A DNA stretch of 33,353 bases from Methylophaga sp. (GTDB taxonomy: Bacteria; Pseudomonadota; Gammaproteobacteria; Nitrosococcales; Methylophagaceae). The stretch covers positions 1-33,353 of the forward strand of contig NZ_VENF01000020.1 in assembly GCF_009711715.1 (NCBI RefSeq). The letters are read 5' to 3'. Below, piece after piece: positions 1 to 8,570 of this stretch (positions are counted from its first letter, which is position 1; each line of letters starts with the position of its first letter). The translations under genes were made by a program, and so were the position numbers. Under the pieces are notes generated by a model. The model ran no database searches. It was given only the letters and a program-made list of their open reading frames with translations, and had not been told where the DNA came from.

Positions 1-117
1 TTGACCCAAAGGCCGAAGAAGATACTGAAACTCGAGCTAAATTAAAATTAATAGTGGCTTGGAGGCCAGTAAATACGGGGCCTTCAACGGTTTTTGCAGT
101 ATTTGGAGGCAAAATCC

Positions 118-306
118 CTAGGACCCCTCAGTGTCATCTTCGAGTGGAATAAGACTTTCCTCTATGAAACGCGCTTCATTCCCGGGGGAAAACACCCTTT
201 TTGACAGCAAAATAAATAGGCTCACAATGACAATATCAACCAGTAGTCCTGCCAGCTGAGCGGCTGTTAACGCAGCGCTTGAAATAAGCAGAAGCTGATG
301 TGTCAT
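118..306 (-). CDS. ccoQ: CcoQ-like small cbb3 oxidase subunit
   Basis: 62-aa protein with one hydrophobic segment (about residues 8-35) and a short polar tail ending in a leucine-proline-acidic stretch (LIPLEDD). That is the general plan of CcoQ/FixQ, the small single-span peptide that stabilises cbb3 oxidase. It starts 13 nt after the ccoN stop, behind a purine-rich GGGGGGAAAC Shine-Dalgarno region, so it is almost certainly co-transcribed with ccoN. CcoQ is poorly conserved and the assignment rests on size, topology, tail and neighbour. No ccoO or ccoP is seen before the window edge, although only 117 nt remain. Alternative: an unrelated small membrane protein. Confidence 0.6.
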   Translation of the reverse strand: MTHQLLLISSAALTAAQLAGLLVDIVIVSLFILLSKRVFSPGNEARFIEESLIPLEDDTEGS

Positions 307-319
307 GTTTCCCCCCGCT

Positions 320-1744
320 TTAAGTTGTCGCGGTGTTTGCTACATATTCAGTCCTGGACTCTCTGGAGGCCTGGCTGATAGTTGCAAGCACATTGAAGAG
401 CATCACGCAGGCTCCCAGGAAAAACAGAAACCCGCCAACGACACGAATAGCGTAGTACGGGTGCATTTGGGCAACGGACTCAACAAAAGTATAAGACAGG
501 TTGCCGTAGCTGTCATAGGCCCGCCACATGAGGCCCTGCATGATACCCGCCACCCACATTGAGGTGATGTAGATTGCGGTTCCCACGGTAGCAAGCCAGA
601 AATGGGCATTCACAAGTTTTACCGAGTACAGCCGGGTATTCCAGAGCTTCTCAACCATGTGATAAAGCGCGCCGATAGATATCATGGCCACCCAGCCGAG
701 GGCACCGGAGTGAACATGGCCGATGGTCCAGTCTGTGTAGTGAGAGAGTGCGTTGACGGTTTTCGATGCCATCACCGGCCCTTCGAATGTCGACATGGCG
801 TAGAAAGCCAGTGAAACAATCAGAAAACGTAAAATATAATCCGTTCTTAGCTTGTCCCAGGCACCACTCAATGTGAACATGCCGTTGATGGCGCCCCCCC
901 AGGACGGAATAATCATGGCAAGTGATATGGCAGCCCCCAGAGAACCGGTCCAGTCAGGCAGGGCGGTGTATTGCAGATGGTGAGAACCAAGCCAGACATA
1001 GCCGAATATCAAAGCCCAGAAGTGAATAACAGATAACCGATAAGAATACACCGGACGCTCTGCCTGTTTGGGAACGAAGTAATACATGATGCCCAGGAAG
1101 CCCGCGGTCAGATAAAAACCGATAGCGTTGTGACCCCACCACCATTGAATCATCGCGTCCTGCACCCCGGCAAAAATGGAGTAGGATTTAAATAACTCGA
1201 CCGGGATCGACAGGCTGTTCACCACATGCAAATAGGTGAACATGATCATCATTGAAAGAAAAAACCAGTTAGCCACGTAGATATGTGAAACTTTCTGCTG
1301 GTGCAGCGTCATCATGAAGTTGAAGCTGTAAACCAGCCAGACTGCTGTCAGCAGAATATCGAAAGGCCATTCCAGTTCGGCATATTCCTTCCCCTGGGTG
1401 AAGCCGAGCGGCAGGGTAATGATGGCGCCGAGCACATACAGGTTCCATCCCCAGAAAGTGAACCAGGCCAGTTTATCGCTCCACAGGCGAACATAGCAGG
1501 TTCGCTGCACCACATAGTAGGCCGTTGCCATCAGTACAGACCCACCGAAACCGTAGACCACGATGTTGGTATGTACAGGACGGAGGCGGCCAAAACTGAT
1601 ATACGGATTATCAAAATTGAGTATCGGCCAGGCAAGTTCACTGGCGATATACACACCCACCCCGGTGCCCAGTACCAGATAAATACTCGCCGTCACGACA
1701 AACCATTTGGTGATGTCAGTATTGTATTTTGAGGCGGCTTGCAT
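320..1744 (-). CDS. ccoN: cbb3-type cytochrome c oxidase subunit I (orphan CcoN)
   Basis: Catalytic subunit of a cbb3 heme-copper oxidase, which reduces O2 to water at a high-affinity heme b3-CuB site in the inner membrane. An ATG at 1744 preceded by TAAGG gives 474 aa, the usual CcoN length; the longer frame from 1801 adds 19 poorly placed residues. Metal ligands are visible: H58 (RPVHTN, low-spin heme), H205 (WWWGHN) and H255-H256 (GSHHLQYT) for CuB, and H343/H345 (GHVHSG) for the hemes. Y249 lies where cbb3 enzymes carry the cross-linked tyrosine. About twelve hydrophobic spans fit. It is followed by a CcoQ-like peptide instead of ccoO, so this is an orphan ccoNQ pair that would need CcoO/CcoP from another locus. 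It is divergent from a LysR gene. Confidence 0.93.
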   Translation of the reverse strand: MQAASKYNTDITKWFVVTASIYLVLGTGVGVYIASELAWPILNFDNPYISFGRLRPVHTNIVVYGFGGSVLMATAYYVVQRTCYVRLWSDKLAWFTFWGWNLYVLGAIITLPLGFTQGKEYAELEWPFDILLTAVWLVYSFNFMMTLHQQKVSHIYVANWFFLSMMIMFTYLHVVNSLSIPVELFKSYSIFAGVQDAMIQWWWGHNAIGFYLTAGFLGIMYYFVPKQAERPVYSYRLSVIHFWALIFGYVWLGSHHLQYTALPDWTGSLGAAISLAMIIPSWGGAINGMFTLSGAWDKLRTDYILRFLIVSLAFYAMSTFEGPVMASKTVNALSHYTDWTIGHVHSGALGWVAMISIGALYHMVEKLWNTRLYSVKLVNAHFWLATVGTAIYITSMWVAGIMQGLMWRAYDSYGNLSYTFVESVAQMHPYYAIRVVGGFLFFLGACVMLFNVLATISQASRESRTEYVANTATT

Positions 1745-1875
1745 TGAATTTACCTTAATCTGTGGTGATCGCGGATCAACATTGCCGAATCTGAACGGCA
1801 CATTGATAAATCTGGACGCTTTTGTGATGAATAATTTTTATTCCCAGGAGCCCATCAACTGTTCGAATTCTCGCA

Positions 1876-1896
1876 CCTTATCCCTACAAGATAAGG
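1876..1896. promoter_or_regulatory. Palindrome in the ccoN-lysR intergenic region
   Basis: CCTTATC (1876-1882) and GATAAGG (1890-1896) form a perfect 7-bp inverted repeat around a 7-bp spacer, about 130 bp upstream of ccoN. The 21-bp symmetric layout suits a dimeric repressor or activator, possibly the adjacent LysR protein, although it is not a canonical T-N11-A box. It could also be an RNA hairpin in the ccoN leader. The function is inferred. Confidence 0.4.
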
Positions 1897-1986
1897 GCGA
1901 CAGGAGAGGGGACTCTCAGGCCTGTTCCTAATCGATTTACAGTTCCAGACAAAACGAGCTCATTATGGGAGCATTGAATCCATGCG

Positions 1987-2014
1987 TATAATGAATATTA
2001 ATTTCATTTAATAT
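1987..2014 (+). promoter_or_regulatory. lysR promoter with overlapping LysR-type box
   Basis: A perfect TATAAT -10 hexamer sits at 1987-1992; no convincing -35 was found. Just downstream, ATATTAA (1995-2001) and TTAATAT (2008-2014) form an inverted repeat containing a T-N11-A pair (T1999, A2011), the classic LysR-type box. A regulator bound here would cover the expected transcription start of its own gene, which fits autorepression (inference). Confidence 0.5.
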
Positions 2015-2027
2015 CAAAAAAACCTAT

Positions 2028-2867
2028 ATGGATCTCAATCTCGCCCGTACTTTTCTGGAAATTGTCCGCAGTGGCAGCTTTATTGCAGCAGCGGAAAAGC
2101 TGCATGTGACTCAGACGACGGTGACAGCACGAGTGCACAATCTGGAAGGTCAGCTCGGTTGTAAACTGTTTATCAGGAATCGTTCCGGTGCCAGCCTGAC
2201 GGCGGATGGGCAGCGTTTTATTGAACATGCTTCCAAACTGGTACAAAGCTGGGAAGCAGCGAAGCGTGACTTGCCTCTGCCCGCCGGTACCCGCCAGGTT
2301 CTGAATATCGGCGGAGAGATCAGCCTGTGGAGTCCCGTCATGCTGCAGTGGCTGAACACACTCAATATTGCCGAGAGTGAACTGGCTGTCAGAGCCGAAA
2401 TCGACGAACGTCAATCCCTAATGCAAAAGCTTGAACATGGTGTGCTGGATATTGTTGTGGTCCACCAGCCAGAATACTGGCCGGGGATCCAAGTGGAGGA
2501 ACTGCTTGAGGAAAAGCTGATCATGGTGGCCTCAAACGTTTCGCCAGAGCCCTATGTTTATATCGACTGGGGCGAAGAATTCAGAAAACAGCATGATGTG
2601 GCATTACCGGAATTCTCACGCGCTAAACTCACCGTGAACCTGGGCCCGCTGGCTTTGCACTATATTCTGGAAAATGGCGGCAGTGGCTATTTCAGAACGC
2701 GGGTTGTGGAGCAGCATATTCGGGCAGGGTTATTAGAGCGTAAATCTGAATACCCTGAGTTCACATTCCCGGCCTATGTACTCTACAGAAAATCTGATCG
2801 AGACCGTTTTCATGAGCAGATAACCGCCTTATTCGACTCATCCAGAATGGGTTCTGGCTGGTTTTGA
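2028..2867 (+). CDS. LysR-family transcriptional regulator
   Basis: 279-aa LysR-type regulator. Residues 1-60 hold the winged helix-turn-helix (LARTFLEIV...GSFIAAAEKLHVTQTTVTARVHNLE), the most conserved part of the family. The rest is a periplasmic-binding-like effector domain, somewhat short compared with the usual ~300 aa. It is divergent from the orphan ccoN, so ccoNQ is the likeliest target (inference). The upstream region carries a TATAAT box and a T-N11-A palindrome consistent with autoregulation, plus a second palindrome nearer ccoN. The ligand cannot be told from sequence. Confidence 0.9.
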   Translation: MDLNLARTFLEIVRSGSFIAAAEKLHVTQTTVTARVHNLEGQLGCKLFIRNRSGASLTADGQRFIEHASKLVQSWEAAKRDLPLPAGTRQVLNIGGEISLWSPVMLQWLNTLNIAESELAVRAEIDERQSLMQKLEHGVLDIVVVHQPEYWPGIQVEELLEEKLIMVASNVSPEPYVYIDWGEEFRKQHDVALPEFSRAKLTVNLGPLALHYILENGGSGYFRTRVVEQHIRAGLLERKSEYPEFTFPAYVLYRKSDRDRFHEQITALFDSSRMGSGWF

Positions 2868-3245
2868 AAACTTAATGTGGAGGTAAGATCGCTTAAGGAA
2901 GAAACCAGACAACTAGTTGAACACTGCCACAACGTCAGGAAAAACCTGCGCAGCATATAAATTCATTGCTGAGAGTTTAAAAGTTGGTGGCGACTTAATT
3001 CACTATTATCTGAAGAAAGTGCCATGCTGAGCGTCTGTCAGGATGTTACGCGGCATACCACCTTCTCAGTCAACAATTACAGCCATCCGGGAAAAGTGCT
3101 GATGGACTGCGAGCGGCATAATCTCCTTTGCCCGCCATAGCAACAGTAGTGGCAAAAGTTCGTATCAATATGACAGGGGAGAGAAAATGGCTAAATCTCA
3201 GCTGTTGCAGACCGTCCGAATCTGCCACCAGCGGAAGTCGCAGGC
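2868..3245. other. Gene-poor gap, possibly a decayed gene
   Basis: 378 nt between lysR and the VWA gene. It holds only short frames: 38 codons from ATG 3024 to TAG 3140, and 20 codons from ATG 3187, preceded by GGGGAG, whose TGA overlaps the GTG start of the VWA gene. The second may be a leader peptide or the tail of a lost upstream gene giving translational coupling. VWA proteins of this type normally follow moxR/DUF58/DUF4381-type genes, which are absent. No terminator was found. Confidence 0.35.
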
Positions 3246-4262
3246 GTGAGTATCGTGGGCCTGGAGTGGTTTCATCCCTGGTTTCTCGTTCTGCTGCCTT
3301 TGGCGTTGCTGCCCTGGTTTAACCACAACCTGGATAAAACAGTGGCCTGGAGTGCGTTGGTTCCGGTCGATCCCTTGTCTCGAATTTACAGTCTCACGAT
3401 GAAGCTATTGGCAACACTGGTGATCGGATCACTGATTCTTGCGCTGGCCAGTCCCAAGATGCCGGAAAAGAAGGTCGAACGTATCGGCGAAGGCGCTGAA
3501 ATCATAGTGCTGCTGGATCGAAGCCGCAGCATGGATAATCCGTTTGCAGTGAAAGATCAGGCTGGCTCAATCACTGTAGGTGGTCCTGATTCTAAAAGGC
3601 GGGTGGCACGTGACTATTTGGCCGAGTTTATTAAAAACCGGCCGGATGACCGGTTTGGCTTTGTTTTTTTCAGTAACAAGGCGATTAACTTGCTGCCTTT
3701 GACCTACAACAAGCAGTCGATACTGGCCACCATCAATGCCAATGCTTTAGGGAAAGGGTTGTCTGATACCAACATAGCCGATGCCTTGCGAAAAAGTGCA
3801 GAAATGTTCGAGGGGCAGACATATCGAGGCTCACGTATTGTGTTGCTGGTTTCAGATGGCGGCCAGTTGCTGGCCGATGAGGATAAGGAACAGATTCGCC
3901 GTTTGTATCGGGAGATGAATCTGGGCATCTACTGGGTTTATCTCAAGTCGAACACGGCGATGACGCTGGAGCAGGAGGAAAACGATAATCCGCTCTGGTC
4001 CGACATCCCCGAACGCAAACTGCACAGTTTCTTCAAAACCCTTGATGTGCCTTACCAGGCTTTTGAAGCCGGTTCGCTCGCGGCTTATGCCGAAGCGTTG
4101 GAAGAAATTGATAAGCAGCATTACCAGGCTTTAATTGTCGAGGAAACGCTGCCCTACGAATCCAAGGCTGATGTGCTTTTATGGCTGGCTTTATTGGCGC
4201 TTTTGCTGGTTTCTGCGTCACATGTATATACATTCTGGGGAGTGAAAAAAGCCCATGAATAA
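3246..4262 (+). CDS. VWA-domain membrane protein, MxaC/BatA-like
   Basis: 338-aa inner-membrane protein with a von Willebrand factor A domain. Two hydrophobic segments lie at about residues 10-25 and 50-70, followed by the VWA domain (85-270) with a full MIDAS site: D91-x-S93-x-S95, T175 and D204 (VSDGG). A last span runs about 312-332. This layout is that of BatA and of MxaC, a protein needed for methanol dehydrogenase maturation with MoxR ATPases. No moxR, mxaK, mxaL or bat partners flank it, so it is an orphan. The start is GTG at 3246, overlapping the stop of a 20-codon frame. The family is clear; the MxaC-like role is inference. Confidence 0.75.
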   Translation: MSIVGLEWFHPWFLVLLPLALLPWFNHNLDKTVAWSALVPVDPLSRIYSLTMKLLATLVIGSLILALASPKMPEKKVERIGEGAEIIVLLDRSRSMDNPFAVKDQAGSITVGGPDSKRRVARDYLAEFIKNRPDDRFGFVFFSNKAINLLPLTYNKQSILATINANALGKGLSDTNIADALRKSAEMFEGQTYRGSRIVLLVSDGGQLLADEDKEQIRRLYREMNLGIYWVYLKSNTAMTLEQEENDNPLWSDIPERKLHSFFKTLDVPYQAFEAGSLAAYAEALEEIDKQHYQALIVEETLPYESKADVLLWLALLALLLVSASHVYTFWGVKKAHE

Positions 4263-4340
4263 ATGCAAAAACTTAAATTTGAAACATGAAAACAAGACCT
4301 GTGAGAAACGTGTTTTTTTGAATAGTTGAATCGATTGAAC

Positions 4341-4378
4341 GACTACAAAAAGGGCGCGCAGGGCGAGCTAACTCGCCC
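4341..4378 (-). terminator. Probable terminator of the kdpDE-like operon
   Basis: Read on the minus strand, GGGCGAG (4378-4372), loop TTAG and CTCGCCC (4367-4361) form a 7-bp GC-rich stem. It is followed after nine GC-rich bases by TTTTT (4350-4346). The T-run is displaced from the stem, so this is weaker than a textbook terminator. It lies just beyond the last gene of the operon and between convergent genes. Confidence 0.45.
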
Positions 4379-4403
4379 ATTAACGAAGCTTTCAGGCTAC
4401 GCT

Positions 4404-4721
4404 TTACTCACTGGGAACCGACTCCATTTTGGAAGCCTTGGTTGATTCCTGTCCGACCAGAACGGCAACCAGTGCGGCGTTTACATAACCCGCTGAGACA
4501 CCGATCCCGGTGCTCAACAAAATGGCGAGCAGCGCATTATTGAGTGACACTGATAGCAGGTGTTCCGGCGTAAACAATCCTGCCGTACTGGCAAAGGCGA
4601 AAACGCTGGCGTATCCGTAGATGACTGCCGAGGTGACGCTGAACAGGGCAATCGTGCCTATTCGTGTAAGCACCGCAATGACTGCGCCAATAAACACCGG
4701 CCCCCAGAGTTGTTGCCCCAT
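4404..4721 (-). CDS. Small hydrophobic membrane protein downstream of kdpE
   Basis: 105-aa protein with about three hydrophobic stretches (residues 6-35, 36-50 and 58-90) rich in Ala, Val, Leu and Gly, and a short polar C-terminal tail. I do not recognise the family. It begins 32 nt after the kdpE stop on the same strand with no terminator between, and the probable terminator lies beyond it, so it is likely the third gene of the operon. Its position hints at a link to K+ sensing or transport, but nothing in the sequence shows a function. No strong ribosome binding site precedes the ATG at 4721. Confidence 0.55.
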   Translation of the reverse strand: MGQQLWGPVFIGAVIAVLTRIGTIALFSVTSAVIYGYASVFAFASTAGLFTPEHLLSVSLNNALLAILLSTGIGVSAGYVNAALVAVLVGQESTKASKMESVPSE

Positions 4722-4753
4722 TGCGTTGTCGAATGGATTATTCAGCAGCTTGT

Positions 4754-5443
4754 TTATGACTTAAGTCTATAGCCAACCCCTTGCACCGTGACAATATAGT
4801 CAGGTTGCATTGGATCATCACTGAGCTTTTGGCGCAGATGGCCGACCAGTACCCGTAGATAATGCGTTTCATTGACAAAACTGTCTCCCCAAAGCGTGCT
4901 GAGCAATACCTGATGGGTAAGGATCCTGCCGGGCTTAATTGCCAGCAAATGCAAGAGATCAAATTCCTTGCGGGATAAGTGGAGCTGTTGCTTATCGCGA
5001 AAGACTTCTCTTGAAGTTGGATTAATGACGAGGTCTTTCACCTGAATACTATCCCGGACAGGGTCCAGAATTTGATTAAAACGCAATAAGGCTCGCACCC
5101 TTGCCATCAATTCACCAATGGCGAAAGGTTTAGTGACGTAATCATTGGCACCGTTGTCGAGCGCTTCAATTTTCTCATCTTCTGAAGCCCGAACCGACAA
5201 CACGACAATCGGTGTTTTCAAGTGCTGGCGAAGTTGTCTGATAACGGTTTGACCATCGATGTCAGGTAAACCCAAGTCGAGCACAATCAAGTCATAAGCG
5301 TGCGCTTTGGCCATCGAGAGTCCTTGTGTAGCGTTTGATGCTTCGTCAACATTAAGGGCCTGGGATTCAAGGCTGATACGCAGAAACTTCCTGATCTGGG
5401 CTTCATCCTCAATAATCAGGATGTTTTGCTGTGGTAATTTCAT
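4754..5443 (-). CDS. kdpE: KdpE-like OmpR-family response regulator
   Basis: 229-aa two-component response regulator. The receiver domain (1-120) has the acidic pocket E12/D13, the phospho-acceptor D56 (LDLGLPD) and K105 (TKPF). The C-terminal winged helix (about 130-229) ends with the family's VQGVGYRL motif. It overlaps the kinase gene by ATGA (start 5443-5441, kinase stop TGA 5442-5440), so the two are translationally coupled. KdpE normally activates kdpFABC. No kdpFABC is in the window; the divergent neighbours are trkH-trkA, which makes Trk the likely target (inference). Confidence 0.88.
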   Translation of the reverse strand: MKLPQQNILIIEDEAQIRKFLRISLESQALNVDEASNATQGLSMAKAHAYDLIVLDLGLPDIDGQTVIRQLRQHLKTPIVVLSVRASEDEKIEALDNGANDYVTKPFAIGELMARVRALLRFNQILDPVRDSIQVKDLVINPTSREVFRDKQQLHLSRKEFDLLHLLAIKPGRILTHQVLLSTLWGDSFVNETHYLRVLVGHLRQKLSDDPMQPDYIVTVQGVGYRLKS

Positions 5444-6951
5444 TGTTTCATTTGCTGCTGAGCCTGTGCCCAGGGAAGTGTCATCCTCATCAGGGCACCG
5501 GGGCCTTCTTGTTTATTAAGTGCCTCGATTTTACCACCATGCGCGCTCACCATCCCTTGCGCGATGGCCAGACCGAGACCCGCACCGGACCGCTGATGCT
5601 GATCGCCTTGATTGAGACTATAGAACATATCGAAAATCCTGTTTTTTTCTTCATCTGCGATCCCTGGTCCCTGATCCTCGATATCAATCACCATGTCCCC
5701 TGCGTTTCTATACAAGCTGATGTTGATATGGCCATCATCAGGACTGAAACGCGCCGCGTTATCGATGATATTAAGCAAAGCCTGTTCTATAAGCAGGCCA
5801 TGAACGTTGATAATCGGTGACGATTCCTGAATATCCACTGATACCTGACAGTTTTTAAGCACCATCTCCAGCCTGCCTAGTGCACTGCTGATAATATCCT
5901 GCATATCTACCCAGTCGCGTTTCAGGCTGACCTTGCCCTGTCCGAAACGGGTCATATCCAGCAGATTCTGAATGTGTCTATCCAGCCTTTCTGATTCATT
6001 GAGGATGCTTTTCAGCAGCATCAGTTGCTTGTCCTCATCGATTTGAGCATGGAGCTCTATCAGTGTGGATGCCGAACCAATAACAGAAGCCAGCGGTGTT
6101 CTGAGATCGTGGGAAACGGAAGAGAGCAAAGCCGAACGCAGTTGTTCGGTTTCCGATGAGACTTTGGCCTGTTCAAGATCCTGAAACAGCTTGATTCGTT
6201 GTAAAGCCAGCGCAGCGAGATCGGCGAGGGTCTGGCAACTGTTGATTAAATCACCGGATGCACTGCCTTTGATTGCAATGACGGCCATCACTTCTTTATT
6301 GAATGCCGATGCAAAAAAAGTCCATCCGGCGGTGGTGTCCCCGGGGGCTGGCGTCCCTGTTTGCCAGAGGGAGTGAAGAACAGCTTTATCAGGCATCTCA
6401 CTGTGGGAGGGAATGGCTTCGTAGTCGCCCTGTTGATTTCTGCAGATAACACTCACCGGCGCGTCACAGAGAGACTGAACATTCTTCTGCAGCAACGCCA
6501 GCACACCTTCCTTATTGAGTGCCGAAGTCATTTTCTGACTGAATGAATAAAAATGGTTGAGATCCTTCAGTGCGAAATCATACCGGGAAATCGCCTGGCG
6601 CATGCGTGAAGCCAGATTACCGGTCACCACGCTGACCAGTAAAAACAATATCAATGCCGCGATATCACTGCGGTGGATGACGTCGAGAGTGTAATAGGGT
6701 TCGGTAAAAAAGAAATTGAAACTGAGAAAACTCAGCACACTACTGAAGAGGGAAGGGCCCAGTGACGTCTGTGAAGAGACCACAACCACGCCGGTCATAA
6801 ACAACAGCAGCAAACTGGTGTGGGGCAGGTAAGCGTTCAGCTTGATTGCCAGAAGCGTAATCAGGACAACCACCATCACCGCAATAAAATGCTGTCCGGC
6901 CGGTCCGTTTCGCAAACGCATCAGCGCTTTTAGGGGTAATAAAGCTTTCAT
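5440..6951 (-). CDS. kdpD: KdpD-like sensor histidine kinase lacking the N-terminal KdpD/Usp region
   Basis: 503-aa membrane histidine kinase. Order: short cytoplasmic N-terminus, four-span DUF4118-type membrane domain (about 22-112, with the SFNFFFTEPYYT motif typical of KdpD), GAF-like domain (about 130-255), HisKA with phospho-accepting H281 (SSVSHDLRTPL), and HATPase with N box (NIIDNAARFSP), G1 (DQGPGI) and G2 (GAGLGLAIAQ). Classical KdpD is about 890 aa because it carries a KdpD and a Usp-like domain before the membrane part; this protein lacks both. It starts with RBS AGGA upstream and overlaps kdpE by 4 nt. It probably senses K+ or osmotic state and phosphorylates KdpE. Confidence 0.85.
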   Translation of the reverse strand: MKALLPLKALMRLRNGPAGQHFIAVMVVVLITLLAIKLNAYLPHTSLLLLFMTGVVVVSSQTSLGPSLFSSVLSFLSFNFFFTEPYYTLDVIHRSDIAALILFLLVSVVTGNLASRMRQAISRYDFALKDLNHFYSFSQKMTSALNKEGVLALLQKNVQSLCDAPVSVICRNQQGDYEAIPSHSEMPDKAVLHSLWQTGTPAPGDTTAGWTFFASAFNKEVMAVIAIKGSASGDLINSCQTLADLAALALQRIKLFQDLEQAKVSSETEQLRSALLSSVSHDLRTPLASVIGSASTLIELHAQIDEDKQLMLLKSILNESERLDRHIQNLLDMTRFGQGKVSLKRDWVDMQDIISSALGRLEMVLKNCQVSVDIQESSPIINVHGLLIEQALLNIIDNAARFSPDDGHINISLYRNAGDMVIDIEDQGPGIADEEKNRIFDMFYSLNQGDQHQRSGAGLGLAIAQGMVSAHGGKIEALNKQEGPGALMRMTLPWAQAQQQMKQ

Positions 6952-7022
6952 TTCTGTCGTCCTGGCCGTATCAAAATTTTTATGAAAATTTTATTTTTCC
7001 AAATAAATCACAAATCATAATG

Positions 7023-7055
7023 CATGAGCATCAAGGTTATTCGGGAATGCTCATG
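7023..7055. promoter_or_regulatory. 9-bp inverted repeat between kdpD and trkH
   Basis: CATGAGCAT (7023-7031) and ATGCTCATG (7047-7055) form a perfect 9-bp inverted repeat with a 15-bp spacer, 57 nt before the trkH ATG and 72 nt before the divergent kdpD start. It is an operator candidate for the adjacent KdpE-like regulator or another dimeric protein, or a leader hairpin of the trkH mRNA. The function is inferred from symmetry and position. Confidence 0.4.
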
Positions 7056-7111
7056 TTTATTGAATTATTCCATTTTTGCCCAAACATCCGCATCGCAGGT
7101 TAGCTGTCGTG

Positions 7112-8557
7112 ATGCATTGGCGATCAATTATCAGATTATTCGGGCTGCTGTTAATGTTCTACAGCCTGAATTTTATTCCCTCATTACTGATTTCACTCTT
7201 TTATCAGGACCAGCAGTGGCCGGTATTCAGTTCCTCTATCCTGGCTGTTCTCGGCTTAGGTATGCTGCTGTGGGCACTGAATCGAAACCAGCGGGAAGAA
7301 ATGTCTGTGCGGGACGGTTTTCTGGTTGTGGCGCTGTTCTGGTTCATTCTCGGTCTGGTCGGGGCCTTGCCATTTGTGTTCGGTTTACACCTTAATTTGA
7401 CAGATGCCGTGTTTGAATCAATCTCCGGCTTCACCACCACAGGTGCCACCGTCATCACCGGTCTGGATGCATTGCCTAAATCCATTCTGTATCACCGCCA
7501 GCAAATGCAATGGCTGGGTGGTATGGGCATCATCGTACTGGCAGTCGCTATCCTCCCTTTACTTGGTGTGGGCGGGATGCAGTTGTACCGGGCTGAAACC
7601 TCAGGCGTGGCCAAAAACGAAAAACTCACGCCACGTATTGCCGAGACGGCCCGTTCTCTGTGGATGATATACGTGTTTCTCACAGTGGCTTGTGCGATAA
7701 GTTACTGGATTGCCGGCATGAGCCTGTTCGATGCCATAGGCCATTCATACACCACGGTAGCGACGGGCGGCTTTTCAACTCATGATGCCAGTATCGGCCA
7801 CTATGACAGTCCGCTTATCGAGTCCATCGCCATCATTTTCATGCTGGCTGGCGGGGTTAACTTCGCTGTTCATTTTCTGGTATTGCGACAGAAGTTATTA
7901 AAGCCTTATGTCAATGATCCGGAAGTCCGCAGCTACGGATTGATTTTCATTCTGACGACCTTGGTTGTGGCTGTCAGTCTGTTTGCCTGTGCCAGCTACC
8001 CATCACTACTTTCTTCACTGAGGTATGCTGCTTTTCAGGTCGCTTCTATTCTGACCAGTACCGGTTTCGGCACTGCCACCTTTGGGGAATGGCCATTACA
8101 TATCCCCCTGGTGTTGGTCATAACGTCATTTATCGGTGGCTGTGCCGGATCAACTGCCGGCGGTATTAAAGTCATGCGGATTCTGCTGCTGGCCAAACTG
8201 GGCATGCGACAATTATTTCAGTTAGTTCATCCCCGAGCGGTTATCGCTATCAAACTCGGGCAAAAGCCTGTTTCAGAAGAAGTGATGTTTTCAGTCTGGG
8301 GCTTCTATGTGCTCTACGTCGTTACCTCACTACTATTAACGGTCGCCATGATGGCAGCGGGGCTGGATCTGGAATCAGCATTTGGCGCTGTCGTGGCCAC
8401 CATCAACCTGCTTGGTCCGGGCCTGGGTGAGGTGGCGACTACCTTTGCCAGCGTCAACGACACCGTGAAATGGTTAGGTGTTTTCGGCATGTTGGTGGGT
8501 CGGCTTGAGGTGTTCACCTTACTGATCTTGTTTTTGCCTGCGTACTGGCGTAACTGA
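7112..8557 (+). CDS. trkH: Trk potassium uptake channel TrkH
   Basis: 481-aa inner-membrane K+ channel subunit of the TrkH/KtrB superfamily, which imports K+ with a TrkA gating ring. The frame opens with a TTG at 7076, but the ATG at 7112 gives MHWRSIIRLFGLL, aligning with the E. coli TrkH N-terminus and length (483 aa). Four selectivity-filter-like loops are visible: SGFTTTGAT, YTTVATGGFSTHD, TSTGFGTATFGEW and a fourth near NLLGPGLGEVATTF. A GGCAGSTAGGIK motif follows the third. trkA starts 13 nt later, so the two form an operon. It is divergent from the KdpD-like kinase gene. Confidence 0.93.
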   Translation: MHWRSIIRLFGLLLMFYSLNFIPSLLISLFYQDQQWPVFSSSILAVLGLGMLLWALNRNQREEMSVRDGFLVVALFWFILGLVGALPFVFGLHLNLTDAVFESISGFTTTGATVITGLDALPKSILYHRQQMQWLGGMGIIVLAVAILPLLGVGGMQLYRAETSGVAKNEKLTPRIAETARSLWMIYVFLTVACAISYWIAGMSLFDAIGHSYTTVATGGFSTHDASIGHYDSPLIESIAIIFMLAGGVNFAVHFLVLRQKLLKPYVNDPEVRSYGLIFILTTLVVAVSLFACASYPSLLSSLRYAAFQVASILTSTGFGTATFGEWPLHIPLVLVITSFIGGCAGSTAGGIKVMRILLLAKLGMRQLFQLVHPRAVIAIKLGQKPVSEEVMFSVWGFYVLYVVTSLLLTVAMMAAGLDLESAFGAVVATINLLGPGLGEVATTFASVNDTVKWLGVFGMLVGRLEVFTLLILFLPAYWRN

Positions 8558-8570
8558 TGAGGACTTTACA

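Noticed and set aside
1..117. Open frames running off the left edge on both strands
   Set aside because: Both lack a clear start, ribosome binding site or recognisable protein; too short to call the next gene.
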